A DNA stretch of 64,000 bases from Desulfuromonadales bacterium (GCA_919902985.1 CAKKSC010000005.1:1-64000); one strand, 5' to 3'. Numbered from the stretch's first letter, positions 27,522 to 36,711 are shown. Notes: generated by a model not told the origin, from the letters alone. Program-made: numbers and translations.

Positions 27522-27791
27522 TCAGACCTTGCGCCCCTTAGCCGTCGCCCTTAGCCTCTGTTTATGGCGCTTTTCCACAATGGTCTCCAGTTCCTTGAAG
27601 TAGGGGTCTTTTTCATCGAGCCATCCCCTGACGGAGGCAAGCCCCTTTCCCTTTTCTGCGGGAGTGGAAATAACGGCGACAGGCTTTCCCCGCTTGGTTA
27701 TAACTACCTCTTCATGGCCGTAGACAACTTTGTTAATTAACTCTGAAAAATGCGTCTTTGCCTCGGCTATGCTTACTTCTTCCCTATGCAT
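27522..27791 (-). CDS. Phd/YefM-type antitoxin
   Basis: 89 residues. The N-terminal fold is typical (VSIAEAKTHFSELINKVVYG, then EEVVITKRGKPVAVI) and binds operator DNA; the basic C-terminal tail wraps the toxin. It precedes the vapC-like gene with no gap. A perfect 6-bp inverted repeat (TGACCA / TGGTCA) lies 14-37 bp upstream of its start next to a TATAAT box, a likely autoregulatory operator. Confidence 0.9.
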   Translation of the reverse strand: MHREEVSIAEAKTHFSELINKVVYGHEEVVITKRGKPVAVISTPAEKGKGLASVRGWLDEKDPYFKELETIVEKRHKQRLRATAKGRKV

Positions 27792-27804
27792 AAGTTCCCC
27801 CTTA

Positions 27805-27833
27805 TGACCAATTTAAACATTATGGTCATTATA
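27805..27833 (-). promoter_or_regulatory. Operator and -10 box for the vapC antitoxin operon
   Basis: TGACCA and TGGTCA form an inverted repeat at 27805-27810 and 27823-27828. A TATAAT sequence on the minus strand (27833-27828) overlaps its upstream edge. Binding of the antitoxin here would block transcription; inferred from position. Confidence 0.5.
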
Positions 27834-27902
27834 GCCATTTGGCGATAATAGTCAACCTTTATCAAAATTAATGTAAAGGCTTGGCTGGATATTGAAGTCG
27901 CC

Positions 27903-28631
27903 TTATCTCAACGACTCAAGATTCGGCATGAATGTAAGGGTGAAGACCTCGTCTTTAAATTCCCTTTTTTTGATCTTTGCAAGTATCATAACGGACTTAT
28001 ACCCTTTGTACAGCGGGCTGTCGGTCTCTATGACAGACGGGCGCACGATCCCGCCGCCAAAGTCCTTTACATCTTTAAAATAAAGCGTCTTAATAAGCAT
28101 AATTGCCTCCGTCAGGCACTCTATTTTTGTCGGGACTTTTTTATTCTTGTCAACCCACATCTTCACCCTGTCGTAGGCCACTGTCTTTGTCTTTGCCTTC
28201 AGATGCAGCAGGTATTCGCCGCCTGTTTCCTCCGTCTGTTCAACATTGTATTCAGCGGCATAATCCAGTTGCAGGATATCGGCGTTGTTGAAGACCCCTC
28301 CGACTATGGACTGAAGGCTTGTTGTGCGGACCGGCTTGCCCACGTTCGGGATATACAGCCACATGTTGTCCCCGATCCTTAATGAGCTCCTGCCGTTTTT
28401 ACTTGCAGGGGCGAGAAAGAGGAAGGCGACCTTGTCCACTCCCTTCTTGACGGTAAACAGGGTGAATTCCTTTTTTCTGCCGTCAGGCTCTATGTTTATG
28501 AGCTTCCTGTAAGACTCATACGATTCGGGGTTCAGGTTTCTGTCAACCTGTTTTAATAGCTCTGCGCCGTCTATGGCATGGACAGGGACCGCATAAAATA
28601 GCAAAATAAAGGTGATGATGATTTTATACAT
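27903..28631 (-). CDS. LolA-like outer-membrane lipoprotein-sorting protein
   Basis: 242 residues with a Sec signal peptide (IIITFILLFYAVPVHAID). The body has the LolA-like beta-barrel pattern, with DNMWLYIPNVGKPVRTTSLQ and KTLYFKDVKDFGGGIVRPSV typical of the periplasmic protein that accompanies MacB/LolCDE-like ABC transporters. It overlaps the permease gene by 8 bp. The transporter genes upstream are broken, so this gene, although intact, may have lost its partner. Function in moving lipids or lipoproteins is inferred from family. Confidence 0.8.
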   Translation of the reverse strand: MYKIIITFILLFYAVPVHAIDGAELLKQVDRNLNPESYESYRKLINIEPDGRKKEFTLFTVKKGVDKVAFLFLAPASKNGRSSLRIGDNMWLYIPNVGKPVRTTSLQSIVGGVFNNADILQLDYAAEYNVEQTEETGGEYLLHLKAKTKTVAYDRVKMWVDKNKKVPTKIECLTEAIMLIKTLYFKDVKDFGGGIVRPSVIETDSPLYKGYKSVMILAKIKKREFKDEVFTLTFMPNLESLR

Positions 28632-29862
28632 GTCTCAGCGCCTCTATCGGTTCCATTCTGGATGCCTTGAACGCAGGCTGAAGGCTCGCTATGACTGAAA
28701 CGATTATTACCGTTACTGATATGAACAGGAGATCGGAGGGGGTTATTTTTGCCACAAGGAGCAGCCCTGTCTGCTGACCGAAATTAAACTTGATCTTCAA
28801 AAGATTGAGGACAAGGATAATTGAAACCCCCACGATATTGCCGATGATAGCGCCTACGACGCCGAGACAGAAGCCTTCTATCACGAACATGGAAAGTATC
28901 TTGCCGGGAAGGGTGCCTATGGCGGCTATGGTTCCTATCTCCCGTATCCTTTCATAAACGGCCATTATCATGACATTCATTATGCTTATCAGGACAATGG
29001 CTATTAGCATCAGCTTGATAAAGAATGTCATCAAATCTATCATCTTTGCTATATTATAGAAGGGAGAGAGAGTTTCCCACGTGTAAACCTCGAATGCAGG
29101 CTCGCCCTGGGAATTCCGATTTTTTGAAATCAGTCCGTTGAGCTTTTCGTTAAACATGTTTAGCCTGCCGAAATCTTTAAGCCTGACAGCTATCTCGCTT
29201 ATCTCCATTTCATCCATCCTGAGAAGTTCACGGGCATCCTCAATATGTATATAGCCGTCTCTGCCGCCCGGTCCCACTGCGCTTTCAAGTATCCCCGCCA
29301 CTTTGAACTGTTTCCCGTTTACTGAGCCGTCCTTATTTGTCGCAACAACTACTACCGTATCCCCGATATTGACATTCATTCCCTTAGCCAGAAGCACAGG
29401 GACAACTATCTCTCCCTTCTCTATCCATTTCTTTCCCTCGACTATCCTTGATGCGAGGAGGGGGACGGTCTTAAACTCCCTTTCAGGATAAACGCCGTTA
29501 AGCCGTATGTTTGTTGTCTCTGCGAAATTGCTGAACCCTCCTCCGAATTTTATCCTCGGCGAATAGGCTTCGATCTCGAACTGGCTATTGAGGACAGTCT
29601 CCAGCTTTTTAACCTCTTCAGGTTTTAAATTCAGGGTCAGAGGGAGGTTTTCTATGGATGCCACATACCCTTACCTCTGGAGCTGCACGTGGCCGAGCAT
29701 TGAATCGGTTATCTGCCCTATCATCATGTTCTTAAACGACCCTGATACGGAAATAAATACAAGGACAAAGACTACGCCGACAGTTATCAGCGAGGCGGTC
29801 AGCATTGTCCTTCTTTTATAGCGTAGAAGGTTCCTTACCGCTATTTTAAAGAGATTACGCAT
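28624..29862 (-). pseudogene. ABC transporter permease (MacB/LolC-like) with in-frame stop
   Basis: Read from the ATG at 29862 it starts MRNLFKIAVRNLLRYKRRTM, a first membrane helix and a MacB-type periplasmic region. An in-frame TAA at 29671-29673 (after GHVQLQR) interrupts it. The same frame continues GYVASIENLPLTLNL to the end at 28624, with three FtsX-type C-terminal helices (LISIMNVMIMAVYERIREIG). One base change (AAA to TAA) would explain it. With the ATPase upstream also broken this is a decayed gene, unless the stop is a sequence error. Confidence 0.85.
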
Positions 29863-30547
29863 TTCCAACACCCTTTTTTACGTCCCGTCCCTTCAACTCT
29901 CCGTCCTCCAGCGAATATATGATCTCGGCCTCTCCAACTATCTTCTGATCATGGGTTGAGAATATGAAGGTGGTCCTGAACTCGTCCCTCATCTTTTTCA
30001 TGAGATCAATCACCATGTAGGCTGTCTTGTGATCCAGATTGGCGGTGGGCTCATCTGCAAGGACGAGCTTCGGGTTTGTAACCAGTCCCGCGCAACCGCA
30101 ACCCTCTGTTTCTGGCCTTCTGAGATTTGGTCGGGGTATTTATCCCTCTGCTCGATCATTCCCACTGCCTCAAGTAGGACACTTACCCTTTTATTCCTCT
30201 CTGATGCGGGGACTGACTGGACCATCAAAAGCGGATACTCTATGTTTTCATAAACGGTGAGGACAGGGAGCAGGTTGAAGTCCTGAAATATGAACCCTAT
30301 ATTGTTGCCTCTGAATGATGCGCTCTGTTTCCTGTCAAGATGCAATACATCCGTGGCCGCCACCGTGAGTTTTCCATCCGTGGGTTTATCAAGGCATCCA
30401 ATGAGGTTTAAAAAGGTGGTCTTCCCGCCCGACAAAAGAGACAAAGGAGGCAGGCTCAATCTCAAAGCTCAAGCCCTTTCACGCCTTAACAGTTACCTCT
30501 CCCGTCTTGTAATCTTTTTGGATATTCTCAGCCGATATCAATGACAT
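29855..30547 (-). pseudogene. ABC transporter ATPase (LolD/MacB-like), multiply broken
   Basis: From the ATG at 30547 (MSLISAENIQKDYKTGEVTV) a TGA interrupts at about codon 23. The Walker A loop is deleted: VSFVG runs straight into a GGGAAGACCACC sequence that should follow GPSGS, with the loss between two GGG copies. The middle is recognisable (FLNLIGCLDKPTDGKL; FIFQDFNLLPVLTVYENIEY; SEGQKQRVAVAR). A further frameshift at about 30087 puts LVLADEPTANLDHKT and the switch His (STHDQ) in another frame, ending at 29855. At least three lesions; not functional. Confidence 0.9.
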
Positions 30548-30710
30548 GATTACCTCCCTTTAACTGAGTCGGAAGTCTACCATATTTCAGACAATACGCA
30601 ATCCCATAACAACCCTGGAACAAAATCGATACAACATCCGGCAATTAAGTGAGTTAATTCAAAATCGCCAAATCCTTTACAATTTTCAAAAATCTGTTAT
30701 CCTGTCAGGG

Positions 30711-31643
30711 ATGAAAAAGCTTGCTATAGGCATAGATATGGGCGGCACCAATATGCGCCTGGCCCTTGTTTCCGAAGACGGCGCTGTAATAAATTCAGTA
30801 AGACACAAGACATCGGCCCAGGAAGGGAAGGACGCCATAATCTCACGGCTGTCTTCGGCTACCCTGGATATGATTGCAGAGGGAAGAAGAGATGGGACAG
30901 TTGTAGGCATTGGGATTGGCGCCCCCGGGCTGATAGAAAACGGCGTTGTCCGCTGCTCCCCAAACCTCCCAGGCTGGAAAGAAGTTCCTCTGCAGAAATT
31001 ACTGGAAGAATCCCTGGCGCTTCCTGTTTCACTTGAAAATGATGCCAATGCGGTGGCCTATGGCGAAAAGAGCTCGGGCGCGGGAAAGGGGTTTAATTCT
31101 CTTGTATGCATAACCCTTGGTACCGGTGTTGGGGGAGGAGTGATCTTAGACGGCAAGATATGGAGAGGGGCCTTCGGGATGGCTGGAGAGGTCGGGCATA
31201 TGGTTGTGGAGCCTGAAGGCCTGCAATGCAGCTGTGGCAATAGGGGATGTCTGGAAACCTATGCGTCTGCCACTGGTATTGTCAGGGCTGCCAGGGAGGC
31301 AATCAATAAAGGGGATGCAGCCTGGGATATAGATAATCTGACCACTGAGATGCTGGATGCGGCTGCACGAGGAGGAGACAGGGCTGCTGCCTCTCTGTTT
31401 GCAACTGCCGGGAGATATCTTGGAATAGGGATAGCGAGTCTGCTTCATATATTGAACCCTGAGGCGGTTATTTTAGGTGGTGGTGTATCAAAGGGTTGGG
31501 ACCTCTTTTATCCATCTATGAACGAAGAGATAGGCAAGAGGTGTTTCAGTGAGATAGTGGATAGGACAAAGATTTTACCAGCATCCCTTGGAGACAGCGC
31601 AGGGATGCTCGGAGCCGCGAGGCTGACGTTTGAAATGATGTAG
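30711..31643 (+). CDS. ROK-family sugar kinase (glucokinase-like)
   Basis: 310 residues. ATP-binding GIDMGGTNMRLALV, the catalytic Asp in ENDANAVAYGE, CITLGTGVGGG, and the ROK zinc site CSCGNRGCLE with the preceding EVGH histidine. It phosphorylates glucose or a related hexose in the cytoplasm; exact sugar not decidable from sequence. A solid terminator overlaps its stop, separating it from the M50 gene 37 bp on. Confidence 0.93.
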   Translation: MKKLAIGIDMGGTNMRLALVSEDGAVINSVRHKTSAQEGKDAIISRLSSATLDMIAEGRRDGTVVGIGIGAPGLIENGVVRCSPNLPGWKEVPLQKLLEESLALPVSLENDANAVAYGEKSSGAGKGFNSLVCITLGTGVGGGVILDGKIWRGAFGMAGEVGHMVVEPEGLQCSCGNRGCLETYASATGIVRAAREAINKGDAAWDIDNLTTEMLDAAARGGDRAAASLFATAGRYLGIGIASLLHILNPEAVILGGGVSKGWDLFYPSMNEEIGKRCFSEIVDRTKILPASLGDSAGMLGAARLTFEMM

Positions 31644-31671
31644 GGGCAGACCTGTGTGTCTGCCCTTTTTT
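31644..31671 (+). terminator. Terminator after the ROK kinase
   Basis: Stem GGGCAGAC / GTCTGCCC, loop CTGTGT, then six T. The left edge GTAGGGGC resembles the arm of the 28-bp palindromes in this window, so this may be such an element kept as a terminator. Confidence 0.85.
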
Positions 31672-31680
31672 GAGGTGTAA

Positions 31681-32310
31681 ATGGAATCGTACATACAACA
31701 ATTTTCAATATTGGCTGTGCCGATCCTTTTGGCTGTTACCTTTCACGAGGTTGCTCACGGGATGGTGGCATACAGGCTTGGGGACCCTACTGCAAAGAAT
31801 GCCGGACGGCTTACCCTTAATCCGCTTGCTCACCTTGACGTGGTCGGGACCATCGTGTTTCTCGTTACAAGGATGATAGGGTGGGCAAAGCCGGTGCCTG
31901 TAAATCCGTTTTATTTCAAGAACCCGAGGAAGGGGATGCTGTGGGTGGCCCTTGCGGGGCCAGCGACAAATCTGGCACTTGCAGTGCTCAGCGCCCTGTT
32001 TTTAAGATGGCTGCTTAATCTTCACCTTCCTGCCGACTCTCATTGGGGGGCAGTGGCAGTGCCTATTAGCCAGATGGCCTATGTCAGTGTCCGCTTGAAC
32101 GTTGGTCTTGCGATTTTCAACGTCATTCCGATCCCGCCGCTGGACGGCGGGAGGATAATGGTTGGTATACTTCCTGAAAAACAGGCGATGTCCTATGCAA
32201 AGCTTGAGTCCTATGGTTTTCTGCTCTTACTGCTCCTGATATTTTCAGGGATTGTTGAGTATGTAGTCTTTCCGATAATCCTGGTAATTGTAAATCTGTT
32301 GCTGGGGTAG
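31681..32310 (+). CDS. Site-2 protease, M50 family
   Basis: 209 residues, short YwhC/SREBP-like type without a PDZ domain. Zinc ligands: HEVAHG in the first helix and NVIPIPPLDGGRI in the later one. Four to five membrane helices; it cleaves within the membrane. It is the usual neighbour of trpS-scpA-scpB, but here about 2 kb of accessory genes intervene. Substrate unknown. Confidence 0.92.
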   Translation: MESYIQQFSILAVPILLAVTFHEVAHGMVAYRLGDPTAKNAGRLTLNPLAHLDVVGTIVFLVTRMIGWAKPVPVNPFYFKNPRKGMLWVALAGPATNLALAVLSALFLRWLLNLHLPADSHWGAVAVPISQMAYVSVRLNVGLAIFNVIPIPPLDGGRIMVGILPEKQAMSYAKLESYGFLLLLLLIFSGIVEYVVFPIILVIVNLLLG

Positions 32311-32399
32311 GAACTTCAAAAACAGAAGAACGTACATACGCAGATTACGCAGATTACTGCAGAACACGAAAAGTAGGCGCTTCTAAGAGAGGTTCGTAG

Positions 32400-32416
32400 G
32401 GTGGGCTGTGCCCACC
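32400..32416. repeat. GGTGGGC-type palindrome
   Basis: Perfect GGTGGGC TGT GCCCACC preceded by GTAGG. Related forms occur at 32816-32836, 45169-45185, 46009-46025 and 49014-49030, each at an accessory gene border. The gap 32311-32485 holds nothing else I can name. Confidence 0.8.
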
Positions 32417-32485
32417 AAAAGGTGAGCCAATGGTGAAAAAAGAGAAAAGCTCAGAGATTTTGAAACAGACGGAGGAGTTGTATAA

Positions 32486-32809
32486 ATGGCTAAGACAAAA
32501 AATGAAGTAATAGAGGTATTGAAGAGTTATCTGAAGGATGTAGAAAAAATCTGCCATGTGGACAAGGCGTTCCTTTTCGGGTCTTACGCTCACGGTAGAC
32601 CAGGGAAATACAGCGATATTGACGTTGCCATTTTTTCGCGAAATGTCAACGATGAGAACAGGCTTGAAGTAATGAGCAGGGCAATCATGCTGCTTAGTAA
32701 GCTTAAGCTCGATATTCAACCCGTAGTCTTTCCTTATGATGACTATATTGCGGAAGATAACGAGTTTATATCCTCTGAAATAAAGAAGAAGGGGATTGAG
32801 ATAGCATGA
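32486..32809 (+). CDS. MNT-type nucleotidyltransferase, orphan
   Basis: 107 residues. The minimal nucleotidyltransferase motif GS-x10-DxD is intact (GSYAHGRPGKYSDID). Proteins like this are usually MntA antitoxins that AMPylate a HEPN toxin, but no HEPN gene is adjacent; the next gene is a truncated paralogue fragment. It may be an orphan antitoxin or act with a distant partner. Confidence 0.85.
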   Translation: MAKTKNEVIEVLKSYLKDVEKICHVDKAFLFGSYAHGRPGKYSDIDVAIFSRNVNDENRLEVMSRAIMLLSKLKLDIQPVVFPYDDYIAEDNEFISSEIKKKGIEIA

Positions 32810-32853
32810 AAGTTAGTGGGGTAGGCTGCGCCCACCGAAAAATGGAACTATTT

Positions 32854-33053
32854 ATGAAACAGATTCTTGCAATCCTTGTTGTTGCTCTTCTGTTCGGCCA
32901 AACTCCTGTCTTTGCCGAGACAAAGGAGATCATCGCCGAAGGCACTTACAACATGGGTGACGGTGAGACTCCGACTGTGGCCGAGAGCAGGGCGCTGCTT
33001 CAGGCAAAGAGGATCGCAGTGGAAGAGGCGGGGCTTATGTGGGAAGTTATTCT
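32854..33053 (+). pseudogene. 5' relic of the FlgT-N/TPR protein at 47847-48998
   Basis: Starts MKQILAILVVALLFGQTPVF with a signal peptide, then ETKEIIAEGTYNMGDGETPT and VAESRALLQAKRIAVEEAG. This is nearly the same as the first 60 residues of the TPR protein near 48998. At about 33030 one base is missing relative to the paralogue and the frame is lost; homology ends near 33053. It is thus a duplicated, truncated start, preceded by the same type of palindrome as its paralogue. Confidence 0.85.
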
Positions 33054-33098
33054 CTATGGGGGAGTTCCGTATCGCCCCATATCATTAGGTACACATAA

Positions 33099-33560
33099 AT
33101 GAAAGGGTGGGTTTATGTAATCTCAAATAAGGCAATGGAGGGAATTATCAAGGTTGGACACTCAACTAAGGATCCAGAGTTGCGTGCACAGGAGTTGAAT
33201 CATACCGGGTCCCCCCATCCATATACGGTCGAGTATGAAATGCTTATTGAAGAACCTTATCGAGTAGAACAAGCTGCGCATAAAGTTCTCTCTGAGTTCC
33301 ATGAAGGGAAAGAGTGGTTTAGATGCACCCCGGAACAAGCAGTTTCTGCTATTAGGCAAGTTGCTGGGAATAAGCAAATATTAGAGAATTTCACTCGTCC
33401 TGAACAGTCGATCCAAAAACAAGAAAGAATAGGCATTTGCCCTCAATGCACAGGTGACCTCGTAAGGAAAGAAATCGGTACAATGCATTATCTGAGATGC
33501 AAAGGTTGTGGCCAGGTATTTCCAACGTCGCTTGAAAGACAAAGCAAAAAGGTATTTTAG
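33099..33560 (+). CDS. GIY-YIG (T5orf172-like) nuclease domain with zinc ribbon
   Basis: 153 residues. The N-terminal half (GWVYVISNKAMEGIIKVGHS, then HKVLSEFHEGKEWFRC) matches the T5orf172/Mug113 branch of the GIY-YIG superfamily. The C-terminal CPQC...CKGC is a small zinc ribbon. The family occurs in phages and mobile DNA as a nuclease of unknown target. No matching methylase or phage gene lies nearby. Confidence 0.75.
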   Translation: MKGWVYVISNKAMEGIIKVGHSTKDPELRAQELNHTGSPHPYTVEYEMLIEEPYRVEQAAHKVLSEFHEGKEWFRCTPEQAVSAIRQVAGNKQILENFTRPEQSIQKQERIGICPQCTGDLVRKEIGTMHYLRCKGCGQVFPTSLERQSKKVF

Positions 33561-33646
33561 GGTTAATAAAAGAGGTAGCTTTTGGAGGAGTCATTAACCA
33601 TGAATTTCTGGCAATGGAAAAATAGGGACACTTCCCAATAAAGAAA

Positions 33647-33718
33647 GTAGGATGGGTGAAGTGAAACGCAACCCATCATTTAACGGCGGTAGTGTTTGAT
33701 GGGTTCCACCCATCCTAC
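33647..33718. repeat. 72-bp nested palindrome
   Basis: Outer arms GTAGGATGGGTG / CACCCATCCTAC (the left one followed by AAGTG) and inner arms AACCCATCA / TGATGGGTT. A REP/MITE-like element without coding capacity, just upstream of the MazF operon. Confidence 0.85.
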
Positions 33719-33749
33719 ATTACTGGTTTAAGGAATGGAGGGAATAAAC

Positions 33750-33983
33750 ATGTTGGAAGCAATCAAAGGACATTACAAAAATGGAAAGGTCGAGCTTTAT
33801 GAAAAGCCGCACTTGAAGGAAAGTGAGGTAATTATAACCTTTTTAAATTCAGAAGAGGCAAAATCTGTGGATTTACGGGCAAAAGGCATCTCGAAGGAGG
33901 AAGCCGGAGATTTGAGAAGCAGGCTGAAAACCTTTGAGGCCGACTGGAATGCTGAGGGAATGGAGCTTTATGACAAGATATAA
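33750..33983 (+). CDS. Antitoxin-like partner of MazF
   Basis: 77 residues from the ATG at 33750, chosen because GGAGG lies 8 bp upstream (an earlier ATG at 33735 overlaps that ribosome site). Start MLEAIKGHYKNGKVELYEKP resembles small antitoxins of the DUF104 or MazE-like kind. It overlaps the MazF gene by 14 bp. Family not certain; role is inferred from position. Confidence 0.75.
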   Translation: MLEAIKGHYKNGKVELYEKPHLKESEVIITFLNSEEAKSVDLRAKGISKEEAGDLRSRLKTFEADWNAEGMELYDKI

Positions 33984-34326
33984 AAAAGGAACAGTTGTAT
34001 TGGTTCTTTTCCCGAACTCAGACCTTGTAACTGCAAAGCGCCGTCCTGCACTGGTTGTGCAGTCAGATAAGCTTGATACAGGGTTGGAACAGGTAATCGT
34101 GGCGATGATAACAAGTAATCTGTCCCGTGACGGACACCGTTGCCGTGTTCGTATAAACAAGGATTCTGTAGAGGGAAAGTCTGCCGGGATACTCACAGAT
34201 TCAGTAGTAATGACTGACAACCTGGCTACTGTGAGGTTGGTAGAAATAGATAAGGGTCTCGGCGTGTTGTCCAACATGGATGCCGTGGAAAGTGCTTTAA
34301 AGATAACATTTGGATTGATAGCGTGA
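33970..34326 (+). CDS. mazF: MazF/PemK-family toxin
   Basis: 118 residues from the ATG at 33970, with GGAG 8 bp upstream. KKGTVVLVLFPNSDLVTAKR, RPALVVQSD and the VVMTDNLATVRLV strand define the MazF/PemK mRNA interferase fold; the substrate-binding Arg and Thr are present. Released toxin cuts mRNA at specific sites. It overlaps its antitoxin and ends just before a palindrome preceding trpS. Confidence 0.92.
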   Translation: MTRYKKGTVVLVLFPNSDLVTAKRRPALVVQSDKLDTGLEQVIVAMITSNLSRDGHRCRVRINKDSVEGKSAGILTDSVVMTDNLATVRLVEIDKGLGVLSNMDAVESALKITFGLIA

Positions 34327-34331
34327 AGTGG

Positions 34332-34350
34332 GACAGGCTTCCAGCCTGTC
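34332..34350. repeat. GACAGGCT palindrome before trpS
   Basis: GACAGGCT TCC AGCCTGTC, 5 bp after the mazF stop and 15 bp before the trpS start. A related, imperfect copy lies at 46070-46088. Confidence 0.8.
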
Positions 34351-34365
34351 AAAAGGAGTTTATTG

Positions 34366-35352
34366 GTGAATAAGAAACGTATAGTGAGCGGGATGCGACC
34401 GACCGGGAAGCTGCATTTAGGGCATTTTCATGGGGTCCTTTCGAGCTGGCTGGAGCTTCAGGATGATCATGAATGTTTCTTCTTTGCTGCTGACTGGCAT
34501 GCCCTTACCACAGAGTACGCAAACCCCGGTTTTGTCAGGGAAAGCATAGACGACCTTTTTCTGGACTGGCTTTCTGTCGGAATAAACCCTGAAAAGTGCG
34601 TTATGTTCCGGCAGTCAGCAATTCTCGAACATGCTGAACTTCACCTTCTCCTCTCCATGCTTACGCCCGTACCGTGGCTTGAAAGGAACCCTACCTACAA
34701 AGACCAACTTGAGGAGCTTAAGGAGAAGGAGCTTAATACCTACGGATTCCTGGGATATCCCATCCTCCAGGCGGCAGATATCGTAATATATAAGGCCAAT
34801 GCAGTACCGATAGGGCTTGATCAGCTCCCCCACCTGGAACTGACGAGAGAGATAGTCAGGAGGTTCAACTTCCTTTATAAGAAGGAGGTCTTCCCGGAGC
34901 CGGATGCCATGCTGACCAAGACATCCAAGTTGCTTGGGACGGACGGAAGGAAGATGAGTAAGAGTTATGGGAATGCCATATATCTCTCTGACAGCAGGGA
35001 CGAGGTAAAGCAGAAGCTTTCCACCATGTTCACTGACCCGCAGAGGCTCAGGCGAACTGATCCAGGGGACCCTGATGTATGTGCCATCTTTACCATGCAT
35101 AAATTGTATTCTCCCCTGAACGAAGTTGAGGAGATAGACAGGGAGTGCAGGAAGGCAGGGATAGGTTGTGTTGACTGCAAGAAGAGGCTGATTGAGAGGC
35201 TTAATGATGCCCTGGAGCCAATACGGGAGAAAAGGGCAGGGTATGCCGCTGATCAAAAAAGGGTAATGCAGATAGTGTCCGATGCAACTGAGAAGGCAAG
35301 GGGTATTGCAAAGAAGACCATGGCAGAGGTCAGGGAAGCAGTTGGAATATAA
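34366..35352 (+). CDS. trpS: Tryptophanyl-tRNA synthetase
   Basis: 328 residues from GTG at 34366 (AAAGGAG 8-9 bp upstream; a TTG at 34363 is less likely). Class I motifs: GMRPTGKLHLGHFHG (HIGH) and GRKMSKSYGN (KMSKS). Charges tRNA-Trp. Its last base overlaps the scpA start, placing it in the trpS-scpA-scpB-rluB operon. Its own promoter or read-through from accessory genes must drive it here. Confidence 0.96.
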   Translation: MNKKRIVSGMRPTGKLHLGHFHGVLSSWLELQDDHECFFFAADWHALTTEYANPGFVRESIDDLFLDWLSVGINPEKCVMFRQSAILEHAELHLLLSMLTPVPWLERNPTYKDQLEELKEKELNTYGFLGYPILQAADIVIYKANAVPIGLDQLPHLELTREIVRRFNFLYKKEVFPEPDAMLTKTSKLLGTDGRKMSKSYGNAIYLSDSRDEVKQKLSTMFTDPQRLRRTDPGDPDVCAIFTMHKLYSPLNEVEEIDRECRKAGIGCVDCKKRLIERLNDALEPIREKRAGYAADQKRVMQIVSDATEKARGIAKKTMAEVREAVGI

Positions 35353-36098
35353 TGAGTTACAGCGTTAAATTACAGGCCTTTGAAGGTCCTCTCGACCTCC
35401 TTCTTCATCTAATAAAGAAAGCCGAGATAGATATCTATGACATCCCGATTGCCGATATAACCAGGCAGTATCTGGATTACATCGAGATAATGAAGACCCT
35501 AAACCTTGATGTGGCAGGGGAGTTCCTGGTTATGGCCGCGACCCTCTTACATATCAAATCCAGGATGCTGCTTCCTGTTTCCGAGGAGGCTGAACAGGAA
35601 GAGGAAGACCCCAGGGCAGACCTTGTTAAACAGCTCCTTGAATATCAGAACATCAAAGAGGCCGCCTTCTCCCTTGATAAGAGAGATATGCTGGAGAGGG
35701 ATGTCTTTGTCAGAAAGGCCTTTCCTGAAGAGTCGGACGCGGAGGAACAGCATCAGGGTGTTGACCTGGAAGGGGTTACACTTTTTGATCTGATTGAGGC
35801 ATTTAAGAAGGTAATTGCTGAGCTGCCTGAAGAATCGGCCCATGAAGTTTTTGCTGAAAGGGTATCAATAAGCGACAAGATATCCTTCATTCTTGAAAAG
35901 ATCAGCACAAAAGATAATATCTCGTTTTACGACCTCCTCAAGGGCGGAAGGAGCAGGCCGGAGGTCATTGTGACATTCCTTGCTATCCTTGAGCTGATAA
36001 AGCTGAAGATGATTAAGATCCATCAGGCAGCAGCATGCGGGCCGATATTAGTGTATAAATCTGTGACGAGTGACGAGGAGGGAGCACCGGCAGGGTGA
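35352..36098 (+). CDS. scpA: Segregation and condensation protein A
   Basis: 248 residues. The family start YSVKLQAFEGPLDLLLHLIK and KAEIDIYDIPIADITRQYLD is complete, as is the C-terminal winged helix (FLAILELIKLKMIKIHQ). It is the kleisin of the SMC-ScpAB complex that compacts and segregates chromosomes. Start overlaps the trpS stop. Confidence 0.95.
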   Translation: MSYSVKLQAFEGPLDLLLHLIKKAEIDIYDIPIADITRQYLDYIEIMKTLNLDVAGEFLVMAATLLHIKSRMLLPVSEEAEQEEEDPRADLVKQLLEYQNIKEAAFSLDKRDMLERDVFVRKAFPEESDAEEQHQGVDLEGVTLFDLIEAFKKVIAELPEESAHEVFAERVSISDKISFILEKISTKDNISFYDLLKGGRSRPEVIVTFLAILELIKLKMIKIHQAAACGPILVYKSVTSDEEGAPAG

Positions 36099-36105
36099 GG
36101 ATAGA

Positions 36106-36711
36106 ATGAAAGAAACCAAAGAGGAATTAAAAGCGATAATTGAGGCCCTTATATTGGCCTCTGAGAAGCCTCTAAGCATCGATAGGGTGACCGAGATAAT
36201 CGAAGAGGCTTCGATGCAGGATATCGTGCAGTGCATATCCCTTCTTCAGGAGGAGTATAGAGAGGGTAGAGGTTTTTATCTGTCCGAGGTGGCGGAAGGG
36301 TATCAGTTCAGGACAAGGCCAAGGTACGCCCCATACCTTCAGAAACTTTACAGGATAAAGGCCCCGAAATTCAGCCAGCCGGCGCTGGAGACACTCGCCA
36401 TTATTGCATACAGGCAGCCGATAACAAGGGCAGAGGTCGAGGAGTTGAGGGGGGTCGATGCCGGGGGAGTGATAAAGAGCCTGCTGGACAAGAAGCTGAT
36501 AAAGATATTGGGAAAAAAGGATGTCCCTGGAAGGCCTATGATTTACGGCACTGCCAGGGAGTTCCTGGAGGCCTTCGGTTTGAAAGACCTGAAGTCCCTT
36601 CCTACATTGAAAGATATGGCTGAGCTTGGGGAGAGGAAGGAACCGGCACAGGCGGAGCTTGTGTTTGAAGGGAACTGGGAAGGAACGGAGGAAGAAAAAA
36701 CAGATGCTTGA
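36106..36711 (+). CDS. scpB: Segregation and condensation protein B
   Basis: 201 residues from ATG 36106, 8 bp after scpA. Two winged-helix domains: LKAIIEALILASEKPLSIDR and SQPALETLAIIAYRQPITRA. Binds the ScpA middle region. A glutamate-rich tail ends within the rluB start, overlapping by 8 bp. Confidence 0.95.
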   Translation: MKETKEELKAIIEALILASEKPLSIDRVTEIIEEASMQDIVQCISLLQEEYREGRGFYLSEVAEGYQFRTRPRYAPYLQKLYRIKAPKFSQPALETLAIIAYRQPITRAEVEELRGVDAGGVIKSLLDKKLIKILGKKDVPGRPMIYGTAREFLEAFGLKDLKSLPTLKDMAELGERKEPAQAELVFEGNWEGTEEEKTDA

